From positions 7,380,001-7,444,000 of the forward strand of contig CM060732.1 in NCBI GenBank assembly GCA_030704615.1: DNA of 64,000 bases, read 5' to 3'. Positions 44,826 to 55,680 of this stretch are shown one piece after another. Both the position numbers and the translations under genes were made by a program. Source of the DNA: Takakia lepidozioides (taxonomy: Eukaryota; Streptophyta; Takakiopsida; Takakiales; Takakiaceae). Numbering within the stretch: the first letter of the stretch is position 1; each line of letters starts with the position of its first letter. Below the pieces are notes generated by a model. That model did no database searches. It was not told the origin of the DNA and saw nothing but the letters and a program-made list of their open reading frames with translations.

Positions 44826-46076
44826 ATGGCTTCTTATTTGCAAGCCAAAACTCTGGCTTTTCAGTCTTCACAGGAGGTGCAGGAGATGCCAATGATACAG
44901 GAGCCAGTACCACCACCACCACAACAGGTCAGTGTACCAGTAGCTGAACCTGTGGTTACTACAACCACACCACAGCCACCACAGCCGGAGGTATGGGGCA
45001 ATGCCGCTTTTAACCCACCTAAAACTCCAGCTGCAAGGGAGTACAGCAGGGCTATGCTTATGCCCTTCAACCAAATTCCCATCGTGTTGGATTTGGCTTG
45101 GAAAGAATTTAGTCCTCCGCAGTCATTCGCACATTACTACCAAATCATGCGTATTTGGCTGCCAGTGGCAACTAGGACTAAAGTTCTTCCAAACAATCGA
45201 CATATTGAAGATCATCACTTTGCACAATACTGGCACGAGGCAGGTACCATGTTGAGGGAATTGGTTGCTTTCCAGGTTGTACATGGACTCATTTATACCA
45301 AGACCAAGGAGATAGCAAGTATTGTCATGGGGTGCGGGCTATACTACGCTGCTTGTTTTCTGGTACGTTACCACATTGAGCAACAAAAGATGCAAACACG
45401 CTTTCAAGTTACTCCAGTGGAGATCATTGGGTATTACCTTCGTGCCACCTCATATGTACCTATATGACCCAAAAGTTATGATGCAGAAGGATTCTCAAAT
45501 TTGTTCATGGTTTCAAGCAGCCTGCAACCATTTGTCAACACAGAAATTCGGACTTGATGACATTTTCTATAAGGGACATGTGGCATGGAAGTACTTGCAC
45601 GCTGCACCAGTAATTGGTACCCACTCATCTGGACAGACAAGGAGCTCAGTGCCTACACCAATTTTGCTGTTCAGCGGTTACACCAAGTTGTAAAATACAA
45701 ACTTCCAGACATGGTAGGACAGCATTGTATGCCCCAGATGATCCCACAAAAGTTAGAAAATTAAAACACCTGAGAGGCGATGAGGATTCTGATACAACTG
45801 TTTCTCTCAAAGAATTCTTTTGACATGGGATAAGACTATACAATTCAGATGGAAGAGAAGAAACAAAGGGGATCTCATATGCCGGAAAGAAAACCTCGAT
45901 ATCAGCCTCCAGAAGGCCTCACTTATCCAGGTAGTGATCAACCATCTCCATCAACCAGAGACAGACCTCGGGCTCGTACACACAGTCCCCACGAAACTCT
46001 CAACGTCAACAAGGTGCTCACTCACAAAGGTTTGCTACTCTCGGAAACAGTAAACCGTGAGGACACGGCTTTTTGA
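44826..46076 (+). CDS. Ty3/gypsy extra 3' region, part 3
   Basis: Frame 44,826-45,467 (PPPPQQVSVPVAEPVVTT low-complexity start, then AMLMPFNQIPIVLDLAWKEF, HYYQIMRIWLPVATRTKVLP, VVHGLIYTKTKEIASIVMGC), continuing in another frame to 45,690 and in a basic frame 45,849-46,076 that stops 15 bp before the 3' LTR. Probably C-terminal part of the same extra protein. No domain recognised. Confidence 0.45.
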
Positions 46077-46090
46077 GGGGGAAGGGGTAA
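46075..46090 (+). promoter_or_regulatory. Polypurine tract
   Basis: GAGGGGGAAGGGGTAA directly precedes the 3' LTR at 46,091: the plus-strand primer of reverse transcription. Confidence 0.8.
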
Positions 46091-47083
46091 TGTTAGAGGA
46101 CTGTAGGGGACTTAGACACTTATACAGATCTGTAGGGTACCCTTAATTTTGCACAGACTGAGACCAACAGGAGCCTTAGGGGTGACAGCAGCGCACTGTA
46201 GAGGGGGGTTACACAGTCAACACAAAGCCCGTCACAGTCGTCACAGCCAACACACACACCACACAGCCACACAGCCACACAGCCCGTCACAGTCATCACA
46301 GCCCACACAGCCAACACATCCGTCACAGCCGACACAGCCCACACAGCCCACACAGTCGTCACACACAGCAGACACGCCCACACAGCCCGTCACAGCAGAC
46401 ACAGCCCCACAGCCAGTCACAGTCAACACAGCCCGACACAGCCAACACAGCCAGTCACCGCTTGACACAGCTGTCACATAATAGGGAACGACTGTGGGGA
46501 ACAACACCTGTGAAGGGAACATGTTAGTTCACAGACGACGGTTAGAGAGGGAAACGGTTAGAACCGCGGATAGGAGGATAAAGGGAGAAACGGGGAATGA
46601 GGAGGATGATTATTCGAGGAGGACTTCGGAGTCAGGCGGGAGCGGAGATCGGAGGCAAGAGATTGAGAGCACGATGAAGGAGAAAAGAGGATTAGTAGAT
46701 GCTTGTTATATGCAAAGCTGTAGTATATTGGAGAGCAGATTAGAGACATAATGGCTTCGGCCTGATACCTGATAAATCATAATCTGATACATATACGATA
46801 CAATCACACTGTGTAGAGAGATCTGAGAGAAGCTGTGGATTGAATGGATGAGTGAAGGAAACCGATAGATTGATGAAGCAAACTGATACTTAATTATCAA
46901 TGCCAAAGGTAGCTAAGATGAATGCGGAAAGGGAAACGCATAGGAAACACCCCCATGATACACTAGCTGTAGGTCATGACTGATTGTTCTGCGCGGGCTG
47001 AGTACTTAGAGATTTCCAACTCTTCTATCTTGGAGTTTCCGCCTCGGATAGCGAAGGGATGGGTGAGTAAAAGCCGCGCGACA
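46091..47083 (+). repeat. 3' LTR
   Basis: Starts TGTTAGAGGA, ends GCGCGACA, followed by the target duplication TGGCT. It is about 78 bp longer than the 5' LTR; nearly all of the difference lies in the CACAGCC array (46,210-46,465). Confidence 0.95.
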
Positions 47084-47118
47084 TGGCTGTTTGGCTCTAA
47101 GGATGAGGAGACCTGAGT

Positions 47119-47197
47119 TTTGGGGGGGGGGGGGGAGTGGGAGTGACTGAGCACCACCAGCACCACAGGCTTAGTCATCCCCCCCCCCCCCCCCCTT
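47119..47197. repeat. Poly-G / poly-C hairpin junction 3
   Basis: G-run, AGTGGGAGTGACTGAGCACC, then CAGGCTTAGTCATC and a C-run. TGACTGAG(C) pairs with (G)CTTAGTCA. It is followed by CT-rich sequence like the starts of arms 2 and 4, and on its left the arm 4 homology stops. Confidence 0.8.
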
Positions 47198-47260
47198 TTT
47201 TATTTATTTTTGGTTTCCTGATCTCTCCCTCTCTCTGTCCCTCTCTCTCTCTCTCTCCCT

Positions 47261-47292
<32 letters not shown>

Positions 47293-47356
47293 TGCTGTTC
47301 ACAAAAGTAAACAAACCACAAGGGAGAGAGGGTGTAGAAAAAGTAAAAGATTGTAC

Positions 47357-48065
47357 TCATAAGACGTTGTTTGCCGTAGCCTTGTGGCCATTGACCCCGT
47401 GCCCAATTTGAGCGGAAACAAAAGGGACAAAACCTGCCTCTGTCAGGGGCTGATGTTGGTAGTAAGACTTACCTTCATATATAGATTTAATTTGGGTTTT
47501 CCAGATATCCTCTAGAAATCCCTTCACACAAGCATCACTCTGTTGTGTGTGATTTGCCCAATAACTAGGCCTCAGGAGGGCCTGGGCTTTTGGCTCAGCC
47601 TTGAGACTTTCAAAGTTGGTAAAAAGAGGTACAGGCACAATTCCCTTGATAGATTTGAAGAGAGCGTCTCTTTTGTGAGAGAACCCCGGACAGTGTATCA
47701 GAAAATGAGTACTGTCTTCAGATTGCCCACACAACGGGCAATTGCACTCTCCCTTTCCTCTCTGCTTCTGTTTGTTGTTCAAAGGTAGGCTTCCTACCCT
47801 GAGTTTAAATTTCAGTCTAGTGCTAGGAGTGGGTAGACCCTTGAGGTCATCCAAGATGTCCTCCCCCATGTCACTGACTGGAAACAAGTTCAGGGAAGTT
47901 TTCTGCCTAACTTCATTTTCATCAGACAATCTCATGGCAACAGACATGGCAACAGACATGGCTTTGGACACTACAGCCTCTAAGTCAGATTTATCAACCC
48001 ATATTGCAGATCCGTACTTCAAGGCAGGTCTAATAATGTGACAAAGCATGGTTTTCTTAACCTCA
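47357..48065 (-). pseudogene. Reverse-transcriptase-derived block 3 (LINE RT C-terminus)
   Basis: 230 codons. LCHIIRPALKYGSAIWVDKS is the end of a non-LTR reverse transcriptase domain; after 130 residues a zinc finger CPLCGQSEDSTHFLIHCPGF matches the C-terminal finger found in LINE-type proteins. Open throughout, but without the catalytic part. On the coding strand it is preceded by TTTTTCTGCAG (48,075), a good splice acceptor, so it may behave as an exon rather than as a 5'-truncated LINE insertion. Confidence 0.7.
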
Positions 48066-48084
48066 GAGTTGACCCCTCTGCAGA

Positions 48085-49118
48085 AAAAGTTAAAAAGAGA
48101 GAGGGAAGATATTCATGTCATGTCAAGACATGGACAAGACCAACTAGGGTCATTTGTCAACTAAAGACATAAACAGCCCATGACAGGGCACCATCTAACA
48201 TTTCCAGTCTTGTCATAACACACCAAGTGACGCCACCCATTCAGTCATGATAAAACAGTGGGGAGGGCGGGTATGTTCATAATCAGATTCATGTCATGTA
48301 CCCAAGTGACCCTCTTGCACAATATAAGTCAGATTGCAGCCTCAGATTATATCATCCATAGTTATCCATAAGATATGCACCGTGCAAGATATCATGGGCA
48401 TATAAGAACTTCTTGCCACATTACAGATCCAAGATATGTATACACAAGTACCTTGAGGTGATCCAAGACAAGCATTATGCAAGGTAGGTAAGAACAGTCT
48501 GCCCTACAACACATTCAGTGAGCGTTCACACCGGCAGCAAGGACCAGCCTGCAATTAATTACACTTCTGGCCTGCCACCAAGTACACTTCTTGGGCATGG
48601 TAACCCATATTGCCGCTTCACATTTGGCCAAATGTAAGCACCCCAAAGCATGCATCGTGCAAGGCCTTCTGGGTATGTAAGAACAGTCTGTCATTGTATA
48701 TATTCAGGACCTGTGCACATAGGACTCTAGACTTCAAACATGCAACCAAGTGATCACTTTGGGCATGACAAGACTGACATCGACTTCATTCTACATCATG
48801 TAAACTTGCCCCAAGATATACATCATGTAAGGCGTTTTGGCATGGAAGAAAGGCATGCGCTGTCACAGCATCCAGATCTGGACACACATACACTTTGAGT
48901 GCCCAAGACCAAGCCCACTTGGCCAAGATAAATCATACAATGCAGGTGGCTGTTCATATGGCAAAAATAAAGTAAATAATCATTGGCCAGAGTCCTTTAG
49001 AGCTTACCGTCACTGTTTCACAGAAGGCTAATGCCATGTTTTGCAAATAGAACCTCACTATGCTCCATTCCACAACAAATCCAGGTCTGAAAACGGCCTG
49101 TCACTGCCTTATCAGGCT
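48085..49118. repeat. Foldback-family arm 5 (partial)
   Basis: 48,445-49,118 is a direct copy of 24,709-25,274 in arm 1, with about 110 bp (48,729-48,840) missing from arm 1. 48,085-48,220 is an inverted copy of 29,200-29,300. It ends at CTTATCAGGCTCTC, where CACTA element 2 intron sequence resumes. Confidence 0.75.
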
Positions 49119-51639
49119 CTCAGCCCCCGACATGCTTGGTTTTTTTTGTTTTTGATCTGGAATGTTCCTAATGAGGCCAACTTGTGGGTTTGCATGACAG
49201 GTGCCAGCTTATGGGAAAAAAGAAGAAGTCCCCTACCCCAAAGAAAGGGGCGGACAATCCGTTTGCTCTACCGGCACGTGTGACACGCCAAGGCGTCTCA
49301 CGGCTAACCAGCCCCGTCGACAGCTGCAGCCGGAGGGCTCGTCTGCCCTCGAGGCCAGTACCCCCCCCACCCCCCCCCCCCACCCCCCCCCCTCTTGTCA
49401 CATCTTGGATGCGCCAGGGGCTGGCTCAGCCAGCTCTCCTATTCGGGAGGTTGTTGCTGAGCCGGATGCTCAGTTGAGCACACCCACCAAGACGGGTGAA
49501 ATGTACCTTGGCAAGCACATCACCCGTTCGGGGGCCCGGTATGGGCACCTTTTGGATGTCACCCCCATAGCGACCCCTTCCTCCGCAGCAAAAGGCTGCA
49601 CTTGCCAAGGCCCAACGTCAGGTTCAAGGGCCTTTGAAAGCCTCCATTGCCAGTCCATTGTTGTCGATGAGGGAGGAGGAGACGAGGAGGGCCAATGAAG
49701 TGACCAAGATAGTGAAGCGCCTCGAAGAACTCAAGCCGGGTGAGGGCTTCTACCCTGATACGCATTTGGGGGGGGGGGGGTGGGAAGAGGAGGAGGTATA
49801 GGCCAGTTCGGAGCAGCCTAGCCGATCAGCGACACCGCCCCCTCAGCCTGAGGGGTCAGCAAAGAAGGGCCTGGACTACGGGGCGCCACCGCCGGCTATG
49901 CTCCACATCTGGAATCTACTTCCAGTGGCGCTCCGGGAGGGGATAGAGCGGGCACATCCGGAAACGGGACTCCTCCCACATTGGGTGACACCAGGGGCAA
50001 GTCGGACAAGCTTGCAAAGGTACAACTGTCGCACCTTGTTCCATGATTTATCCTTTCCTTTGCATGCATGATTTTCTTTGTTGTTTGTTTCTTTTTTTGA
50101 ATTTGGAGGGTTATTTGTCTTCAGGAGGCAGCAACATGGTTGGCCTCATTGGTGCTGTCCAGTGGGTTGCCAATGAGGGAGAGCACGTGGTGTTCATGAA
50201 GGACCTGAACACCAAAGGCAAGAAGAAGAGGCCTTGATCTCCCGAGATCCCTTTTACCATCAATGAAGGGGCTGCCGAGGAGAGAGAGAGAAGGGAGAGG
50301 GAGAAGGAGAGAGAGGAAGTAGCGGGGAAGGGGAAGGAGATGGTCGTGGAGAAGGGAAGGAAAAGAAGAAGAAGAAAAAGAAGTCCCATGGAGAGGAAGG
50401 GGTGAGTGTGCATGCGGGGGAGGCGTGGGGTAACAAAGGAGCAGGGAAGGAGGCTACAAAGAAGGGAGAGGGTGGGATGGCCTTGGCGATACAGGACGTG
50501 GAGTTGGCAAAGATCGTGTGCCACCGGTGGAGGTGAATCGCCATGGTGACCCCTGCGGTGCGTTCTGGGAGCTATGAAGAAGCCAGCCTTTGAACTCGCA
50601 TTGAGGTGGTTCCCTTTGCACATCGAGCTGATCAGCACTTTGGCGCGAAGCAAACGTATGCCGGTGAGTTAGACCGCCGGTTTCCGGGCAATTGGAGTGA
50701 CACAAGGGTGATGGAGATGGTGGGGCGAAACTTGAAAGACATGAGGTACCGTGCCAGACAAATCATTCGGAGGGCAATGGAAAAAGGGGCCATACCCAAA
50801 CCACCTTATGGAATTACACAGGTTGGCAAATCCTAAATTCATGTCACCTTCCATTTGTCGCATGTGCATTAATGAGGTGGATTCGATGAAACGTATGTGT
50901 GTAATTCACTAATTGTTGGGAGGGGGGGGGCATAGGTATCGCGGGATGCACTCATTGCGGGAGAGACTGATGCCGCAAACAAGGCCAAATTTGACCGGGC
51001 ACACAAAGCAACAACAGTCCGCCTTGACAAGCACGAATCCACACACAAGTGGGGCGCCGGCGGATCCAAGGGTTTTATCTTGCGATTTGTAAGTCGTACT
51101 TCCCTATGGATTTTGTTATGTCTTCTTTCTGGCTCCATCATTGCGAAGAACTGACTTTAATTTGTGGCATGTGTAGCAACGCGCGTTTGAGAGGAATCCA
51201 TCTCCAGTAGAGTACAACTACGCCAAGGAGCATGGTTGACAATCCCTCATGAAGAACATGGCCAACACAGAGGGGATAAGTGCACTACAGGGCACTAGTA
51301 TGGATGAGGTCGAGGGTCATGCCCAGGGATTGGATGAGAGCTCTATGGGACTTAGGGGAACGCCGCCTCATTTACGTGCTCTGGCAAAGGGCGCGGAGTC
51401 ATCAGGCTCATCGGATAGCTCTGAGTCCTCCACTGAGGATGAGGATGAGGATGACTAGTCCTAGTCTATGTAGGTCCCAGGGTCAGTCTACTGAACCCTT
51501 GTGAGCTTTTCAGCTCATTTCTTGTAAATATATTTCCATCTTTCCATCTTCCATCTTATTCATGTGTCGCACCGTCCTCACCCTCGATTCATGCTTGCTC
51601 AATTGTGTACCTGCTAACTCAGAGAATGGAACGTAAGTT

Positions 51640-52418
51640 CTCCCATCCCCAAATACAAAACCAGGAAAAAACAAAAACCACCCCCAATTCACCCCCAAAC
51701 ACACCCCAAACCCCCCCCCCCCCACCAGCTGCCCTCGCGACTGCATCACGTTGCCAATGGCGACGTGTTTTTGGGCGGGGTCGCAAGAAGCGACGGTCGG
51801 GCATCGCAAACCCCATTTGTGGGCGGCAACGCCTGACACCCCCTGCGACGTGTTTTTTAGTCCGGGGTTGCAATCCGCGACGCCCTGGCGTCGCGGAGAC
51901 CGCCACCCTGCCTGCGCCACGTTTTTTTTTAATTAAATTTAAAAACAAAGCGACGACGGAGCGTCGCAACAACCCACGCCCGGGCGTGGCGGAGACCGAC
52001 TCCCGCTGTTTTGTGCCACGCCCAATAGTCGCTGGCAGCGACGCACGGGCGTCGCTTGGCGTACCAACCCGCTGACTCCTGGGCAGGTGAGAAAAAAAAA
52101 AGGGATGCGACGCCGCGGCGGCTTCCCCACCAACGCCGTCGGCTGGAGGGCAACGACGGCGAGACGTCGCTCGAAGAGGCTCCTGCCATCGGCGCGCACG
52201 GGCCTGAAAAACCGACGTCTGGTAGTCGCGGGAGTTGGGGCGGGGGCTCACGACCCCCATACGTCGCATTTTTGCGACGTCTTTTGGCGACGCCCTTGCG
52301 ACTGCAGGGCGACGGCCGGGCGTCGCAATTCTGCGCCTCCCCGCGTGCCCGAAAAGGGCGTTTTCCCGACGCTGCGGCGTGGCGTGGGCGTCGCAAAGGC
52401 CCCCCTTTTCCTGTAGTG
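51640..52418. repeat. CACTA element 2 subterminal GCGACG repeats and terminus
   Basis: Many GCGACG/CGTCGC boxes, for example GGCGTCGCAA, over about 700 bp, ending with the terminus CACTACAGGAAAAGGGGGGC read leftward from 52,418. Frames crossing this region are repeat by-products. Confidence 0.85.
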
Positions 52419-52693
52419 TGTAGAGAGACTTGAGTGAAGCTGTGGAATGAATGGATGCGTGAATGGAACCTGATAGATACTGAAGCAATCTGATGCTTAA
52501 GTATACACAGTAAGGTAAATTGCTAACATGAAGGTAAGAAAAAATACAAACAGGAAGCACAACCATGATACACTAGCTGTAGGTCATGACTGATTGTTCT
52601 GAGCGGGCTGAGTGCTTAGAGATATCCAACTCTTCTATCTTGGAGTTTCTACCTCAGATAGCGAAGGGATGGGTGAGTAAAAGCCGCTCGACA
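52419..52693 (+). repeat. LTR fragment (3' third), plus strand
   Basis: Continues an LTR of the Ty3/gypsy family from TGTAGAGAGACTTGAG to the LTR end GCTCGACA at 52,693, closest to the LTR at 56,387-57,311. Its left part should lie on the other side of CACTA element 2, outside what I could find. Confidence 0.85.
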
Positions 52694-52805
52694 TGGACAT
52701 ACCATTACTATCAACTTGGGGCGTATGTCCGCAATGTAAGTATTCAATCGTTGCATGCAATATCTTCGTACGCCCAGTTATTTCGGGTTATGCTCCCGTG
52801 AGCAA

Positions 52806-53320
52806 AAATCAAACTTTCACAGTCTATACCGACTATTACGGTTCCATCGGGAACATTGTATATTCTATTTGTAAGAGAATCCGTGAGCGGATGTATATCC
52901 GCTCACATGAGCGAATCCTTGCTTTCATAGTCGCTCCGGTGACATGAAGCACAACACACATGAGGAGACCTTATTCCACTGTAGTCTGCACCGACTATAG
53001 CGTTGCAATGGCACTGTTTTACCTTATAGTCTGCACCGACTATGACAATAGATTTTAACATTGATCCTTAATGTGAATACATTTCCTCTGATCACATGAG
53101 GTTTGGCTCACTGCAGCAGAACATTCGTTCTATAGTCTGCACCGAAGATAGCGTAGCGTAGGGCACTACTGTCCACAGCTTATAGTATGCACCGACTATA
53201 ACATAGCGTCCCATCTATGCAGCTCACTTCAGTAGAACATTCCCTCTATAGTCAGCACCGACTATACCGTAGGACATGGCACTATTGTGGGCAGCTTATA
53301 GTCTGCACCGACTTTAAGAT
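52806..53320. repeat. TATAGTCTGCACCGACTATA palindrome array
   Basis: Seven or more copies, exact or with one or two changes, near 52,822, 52,980, 53,024, 53,130, 53,181, 53,246 and 53,298. Arms TATAGTC and GACTATA pair around GCACC. Related half-sites (GTCGGCACCGACT, GTAGTCGGTGCC) occur at 55,172 and 55,440, on the other side of the transposase pseudogene, so this is the subterminal motif of that element. Confidence 0.85.
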
Positions 53321-53445
53321 TCGGTTATGTGTCACGAAGCATTCGATGGCTATATTTGGTGCCGATAACTTCAGACTCGATATCATTTCGATGGACCTCA
53401 CCTTAAGACCTTGCCTTTTTCGTTGTCCACGCAAATGTAGTTCTC

Positions 53446-54832
53446 ATGCTGGAGATTTTACCTACAGGGATTGGATCTGGAAGAGACGCATCAATGCCAA
53501 ATGTCAACATGTCTGAGTCCGTGCATGCGAGCTGGCAGGCCGGGGGTGGTGTCTTGAAAGTGGACCTATACACAGCCAACAAAGACGACATGACAAGGGC
53601 TATTTTGCAGTCATCGGCCTTCCATAATTATCTAAAGGGTGGTGCAAAGGGTTCTGGTCCCGACCGCCAACAATTACTAGAACAGGGCGGCAGCGCAGTC
53701 TTCTGATCCTCTGAAGATGGCAAAGGCGGTAAGAAGTTTTGTGGAGGGAACTCCTCTCCATGGTAGAAATCTTGGGCTCGAGGGCGACCTTTTCACTCGG
53801 AAGACGAAGCGGAAGATTGTTTTGGGCAACTTAGAAGACGAGGAACACCTTCATTCATGGAGGCTTGACATGAACCTCCGCACCACACCCAGGCGCTGTG
53901 AAGGTGCCGGAGGACTAAGAGTGCCCACAACTACTGTTCATATGTCTCTAGACACGTTGGAGGATGACCTTCCACTGCAGAATAAAAAGCCGGTTTTGGA
54001 GACCGCCGTGTCCACAGCATGTTGGCACATCACCCGGACGTTCGACACTTCAAGAGTAAAGTGCTGGGTAGTACGGTCTGACAGTGCACAGGCATGCAAA
54101 GAAGAAATCCGGCCACTCCACAGTTTGGGTGTTCCTGCTCCAAGATATGTGGGTCGCCATCATCCTCCGGCTTTGGTAAAATCAAAGATGATGGAAATGT
54201 GGCACTGCCCAACTGATATCGTGTACTGCGTCGGTGGTGAAGCGGGGCGATGTGTGCTTGATAGACCAGATGTTCCCGATGTTTGGCCTGTGATGGTTGG
54301 GACAAATTTAAATTAGGAGGAGGTTGACGCCTTAACCCTGGCTGGATTTTGACTTGTTCCTACAGACAACAAGAGCGCTGCCGAGGGAGAGGGGGACACT
54401 GTTGCGGATGATAGCAATCACCTGGATCCGGACACATATGCAACCAAGAGATGGGGTAAAATATATCGACGAAAGCCATTGAGTGCACAAGCCCGTAAAA
54501 AGATGGAGCTCGGACAATCTTTGAAGGCAATTGTACAATCGTTCAAAGATGTTCCCCGCCCTGGAATTGGTCGTGTGTACACACTCTGCACACCGGGATC
54601 GGCCAAAGCAGGGGAGGTCTACAATGTGTGCATCTGTCCGGAGTGCACCTGCCCTGACTTTGGAAAAATGAAGAGGGCTAAATCCACATACACCCATTGC
54701 AAGCACATATACTATATTTTGTTGCGCCGCCTAAAAATGCGGGAAGACTCGGAGGACATGAACCACCCTAATCTCTCCATAAATGAGGTGAAGGCAATGT
54801 TAGTTCGCGACCCTTGTCCTTGGTTACCATAG
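53446..54832 (+). pseudogene. MULE transposase C-terminal half with SWIM finger, second copy
   Basis: A paralogue of the 17,012-20,527 transposase, lacking everything before the last catalytic region. It begins at NMSESVHASWQAGGGVLKVD (counterpart of TTNLSEAIHSAW), continues with DMTRAILQSSAFHNYL and an insert region (VRSFVEGTPLHGRNLGLEGD, WHCPTDIVYCVGG), and ends with the SWIM finger CTCPDFGK...HCKHIYYILL at about 54,645-54,720. Stops at 53,704 and 54,314 (TAG) and a frame change at 53,705-53,717 divide it. The 5' truncation coincides with the palindrome array. Confidence 0.75.
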
Positions 54833-55480
54833 TGACGACTGTCTATCGTGGCCGACCATGGTGTCATCACATCTAGTACTTAGTGAGGCCCCAATTATCA
54901 CACCCTAGACACTAGGCTTTTCTATGCCACCTTCAACTGTTTGGTATCATCCAATGATGTGCGCGGATTTAAATATTGCGGATTATAATTTCTCTTCTAC
55001 GCTGCTTCAACAACTTCCATGATCTTGAGAAGATGGTGCAATGGCCAAGGCAACCCACACTCGTTCTTTGAGTGCTTTTTGATCTCCTCCAAAACCAACA
55101 GCCATGGGTAGGCAATGCGTTGTATGGAGTTTTAAACAGAGACTCCACTCAGTTGCCACATTTAACTTAAGTGCATGAAGTCGGCACCGACTGTGCCTTT
55201 AACGCAGTACCTTCGCTCATCTACGTTCCTCATATGCTTCTTCAATTCGTTCATCCAGTGCGTGTCACCTACTCGGTGCCATCTATAACAGTAACCAAGT
55301 TTTATTTGCCACATTGTAATTGAATTAATTCGATGACGATTACCCTCCTAATTTCGTATGCTTTCTGTAGTCGTTGGCGACTAGAACACCCGCAAGCTTG
55401 GCACGGGGCGTTTTACCCCACATTGGCCTGCTGTGTTGTAGTCGGTGCCCAACTATAACGGCCAAACTTTGGGCACGGCT
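54833..55480. other. 3' region of the second MULE
   Basis: No gene. Contains AGTCGGCACCGACT-like half-sites at 55,172 and 55,440. Confidence 0.4.
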
Positions 55481-55680
55481 ATAGGCGTTGAAACCCCTAT
55501 TTCCGTGGACTTTTGCAAAATCCCAAATTGTCCCTTTTATATATGGGGAAGTCGGTGCGCGGGGATGTCGGGACCTGCGTTTTTGGTTCTATAATTGTGG
55601 TTCGGTGTAGGTTCGGGCAAGGTTCGGAATACTCTGCTCATGCTCACCACTCACCGCTCATGCATTTTCAATCCCCAAAA
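55481..55680. repeat. Right terminal repeat of the second MULE-like element
   Basis: CCCCTATTTCCGTGGAC at about 55,494, then GCTCATGCTCACCACTCACC and GCTCATGCATTTTCAATCCC near 55,637-55,676. Reverse complements of these (GTCCACGGAAATAGGG, GCATGAGCGG, GGGG...ATTTCATGA) occur in order at the left ends of units A and C. This supports one transposon family with the transposase near one end and the ParB-methyltransferase near the other. Confidence 0.55.

Larger units (their letters stand above)
33874..47083 (+). mobile_element. Ty3/gypsy LTR retrotransposon, 13.2 kb, with target duplication
   Basis: LTRs of 915 bp (33,874-34,788) and 993 bp (46,091-47,083) begin TGTTAGAGGA and end GCGCGACA. TGGCT occurs directly before the first (33,869-33,873) and after the second (47,084-47,088): an exact 5-bp target duplication. 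Internal order: primer-binding site, gag-side frames, Gag with zinc knuckles, protease, reverse transcriptase, RNase H, integrase, a CACAGCC array, extra frames, polypurine tract. The order PR-RT-RH-IN defines Ty3/gypsy; there is no chromodomain after the integrase. Pol contains small frameshifts, so this copy is not autonomous. Confidence 0.95.
24541..51457 (+). pseudogene. En/Spm-type (Ptta-like) CACTA protein gene, intron 1 hugely expanded
   Basis: Exon 1 ends at CCGATGCCCAAG before the donor GTAAGC at 24,692. The matching acceptor is TTGCATGACAG at 49,200, followed by coding sequence: a basic start (GKKKKSPTPKKGADNPF in one frame), MYLGKHITRSGARYGHLL, GLIGAVQWVANEGEHVVFMK, RRFPGNWSDTRVMEMVGRN and an exon of about 50,940-51,088 with DAANKAKFDRAHK...HKWGAGGSKGFILRF, then QRAFERNPSPVEYNYAKEHG. 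The KANRAK...H..GSKSF-like pattern is that of the plant Ptta/En/Spm family (Transposase_24). An acidic tail (SSESSTEDEDEDD) ends at 51,457. Breaks: frame changes at C-runs near 49,370, TGA at about 51,237. The downstream exons are recognisable; the protein is probably not made intact. Confidence 0.55.
22000..52418 (+). mobile_element. CACTA element 2 (composite, with large nested insertion)
   Basis: The right end is certain: going left from 52,418 the sequence reads CACTACAGGAAAAGGGGGGC, preceded by GCGACG subterminal repeats and an En/Spm-type transposase gene. Exon 1 of that gene lies 25 kb to the left, next to more GCGACG repeats (24,140-24,475), with about 24 kb of other elements between. 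The left boundary is not identified; I place it loosely before the SET-domain gene. The right flank begins TGT, inside an LTR. Confidence 0.6.

Noticed and set aside
24709-49118. Direct repeats 24,709-25,274 and 48,445-49,118 as LTRs of one huge retrotransposon
   Set aside because: They lack TG...CA borders, a primer site and a purine tract, and sequences beyond them are also shared in inverted form. They are arms of the foldback family.
51619-52566. A 315-codon minus-strand frame and others across the CACTA end
   Set aside because: They lie in GCGACG subterminal repeats, which open frames on both strands because stop codons are rare in such GC-rich sequence.
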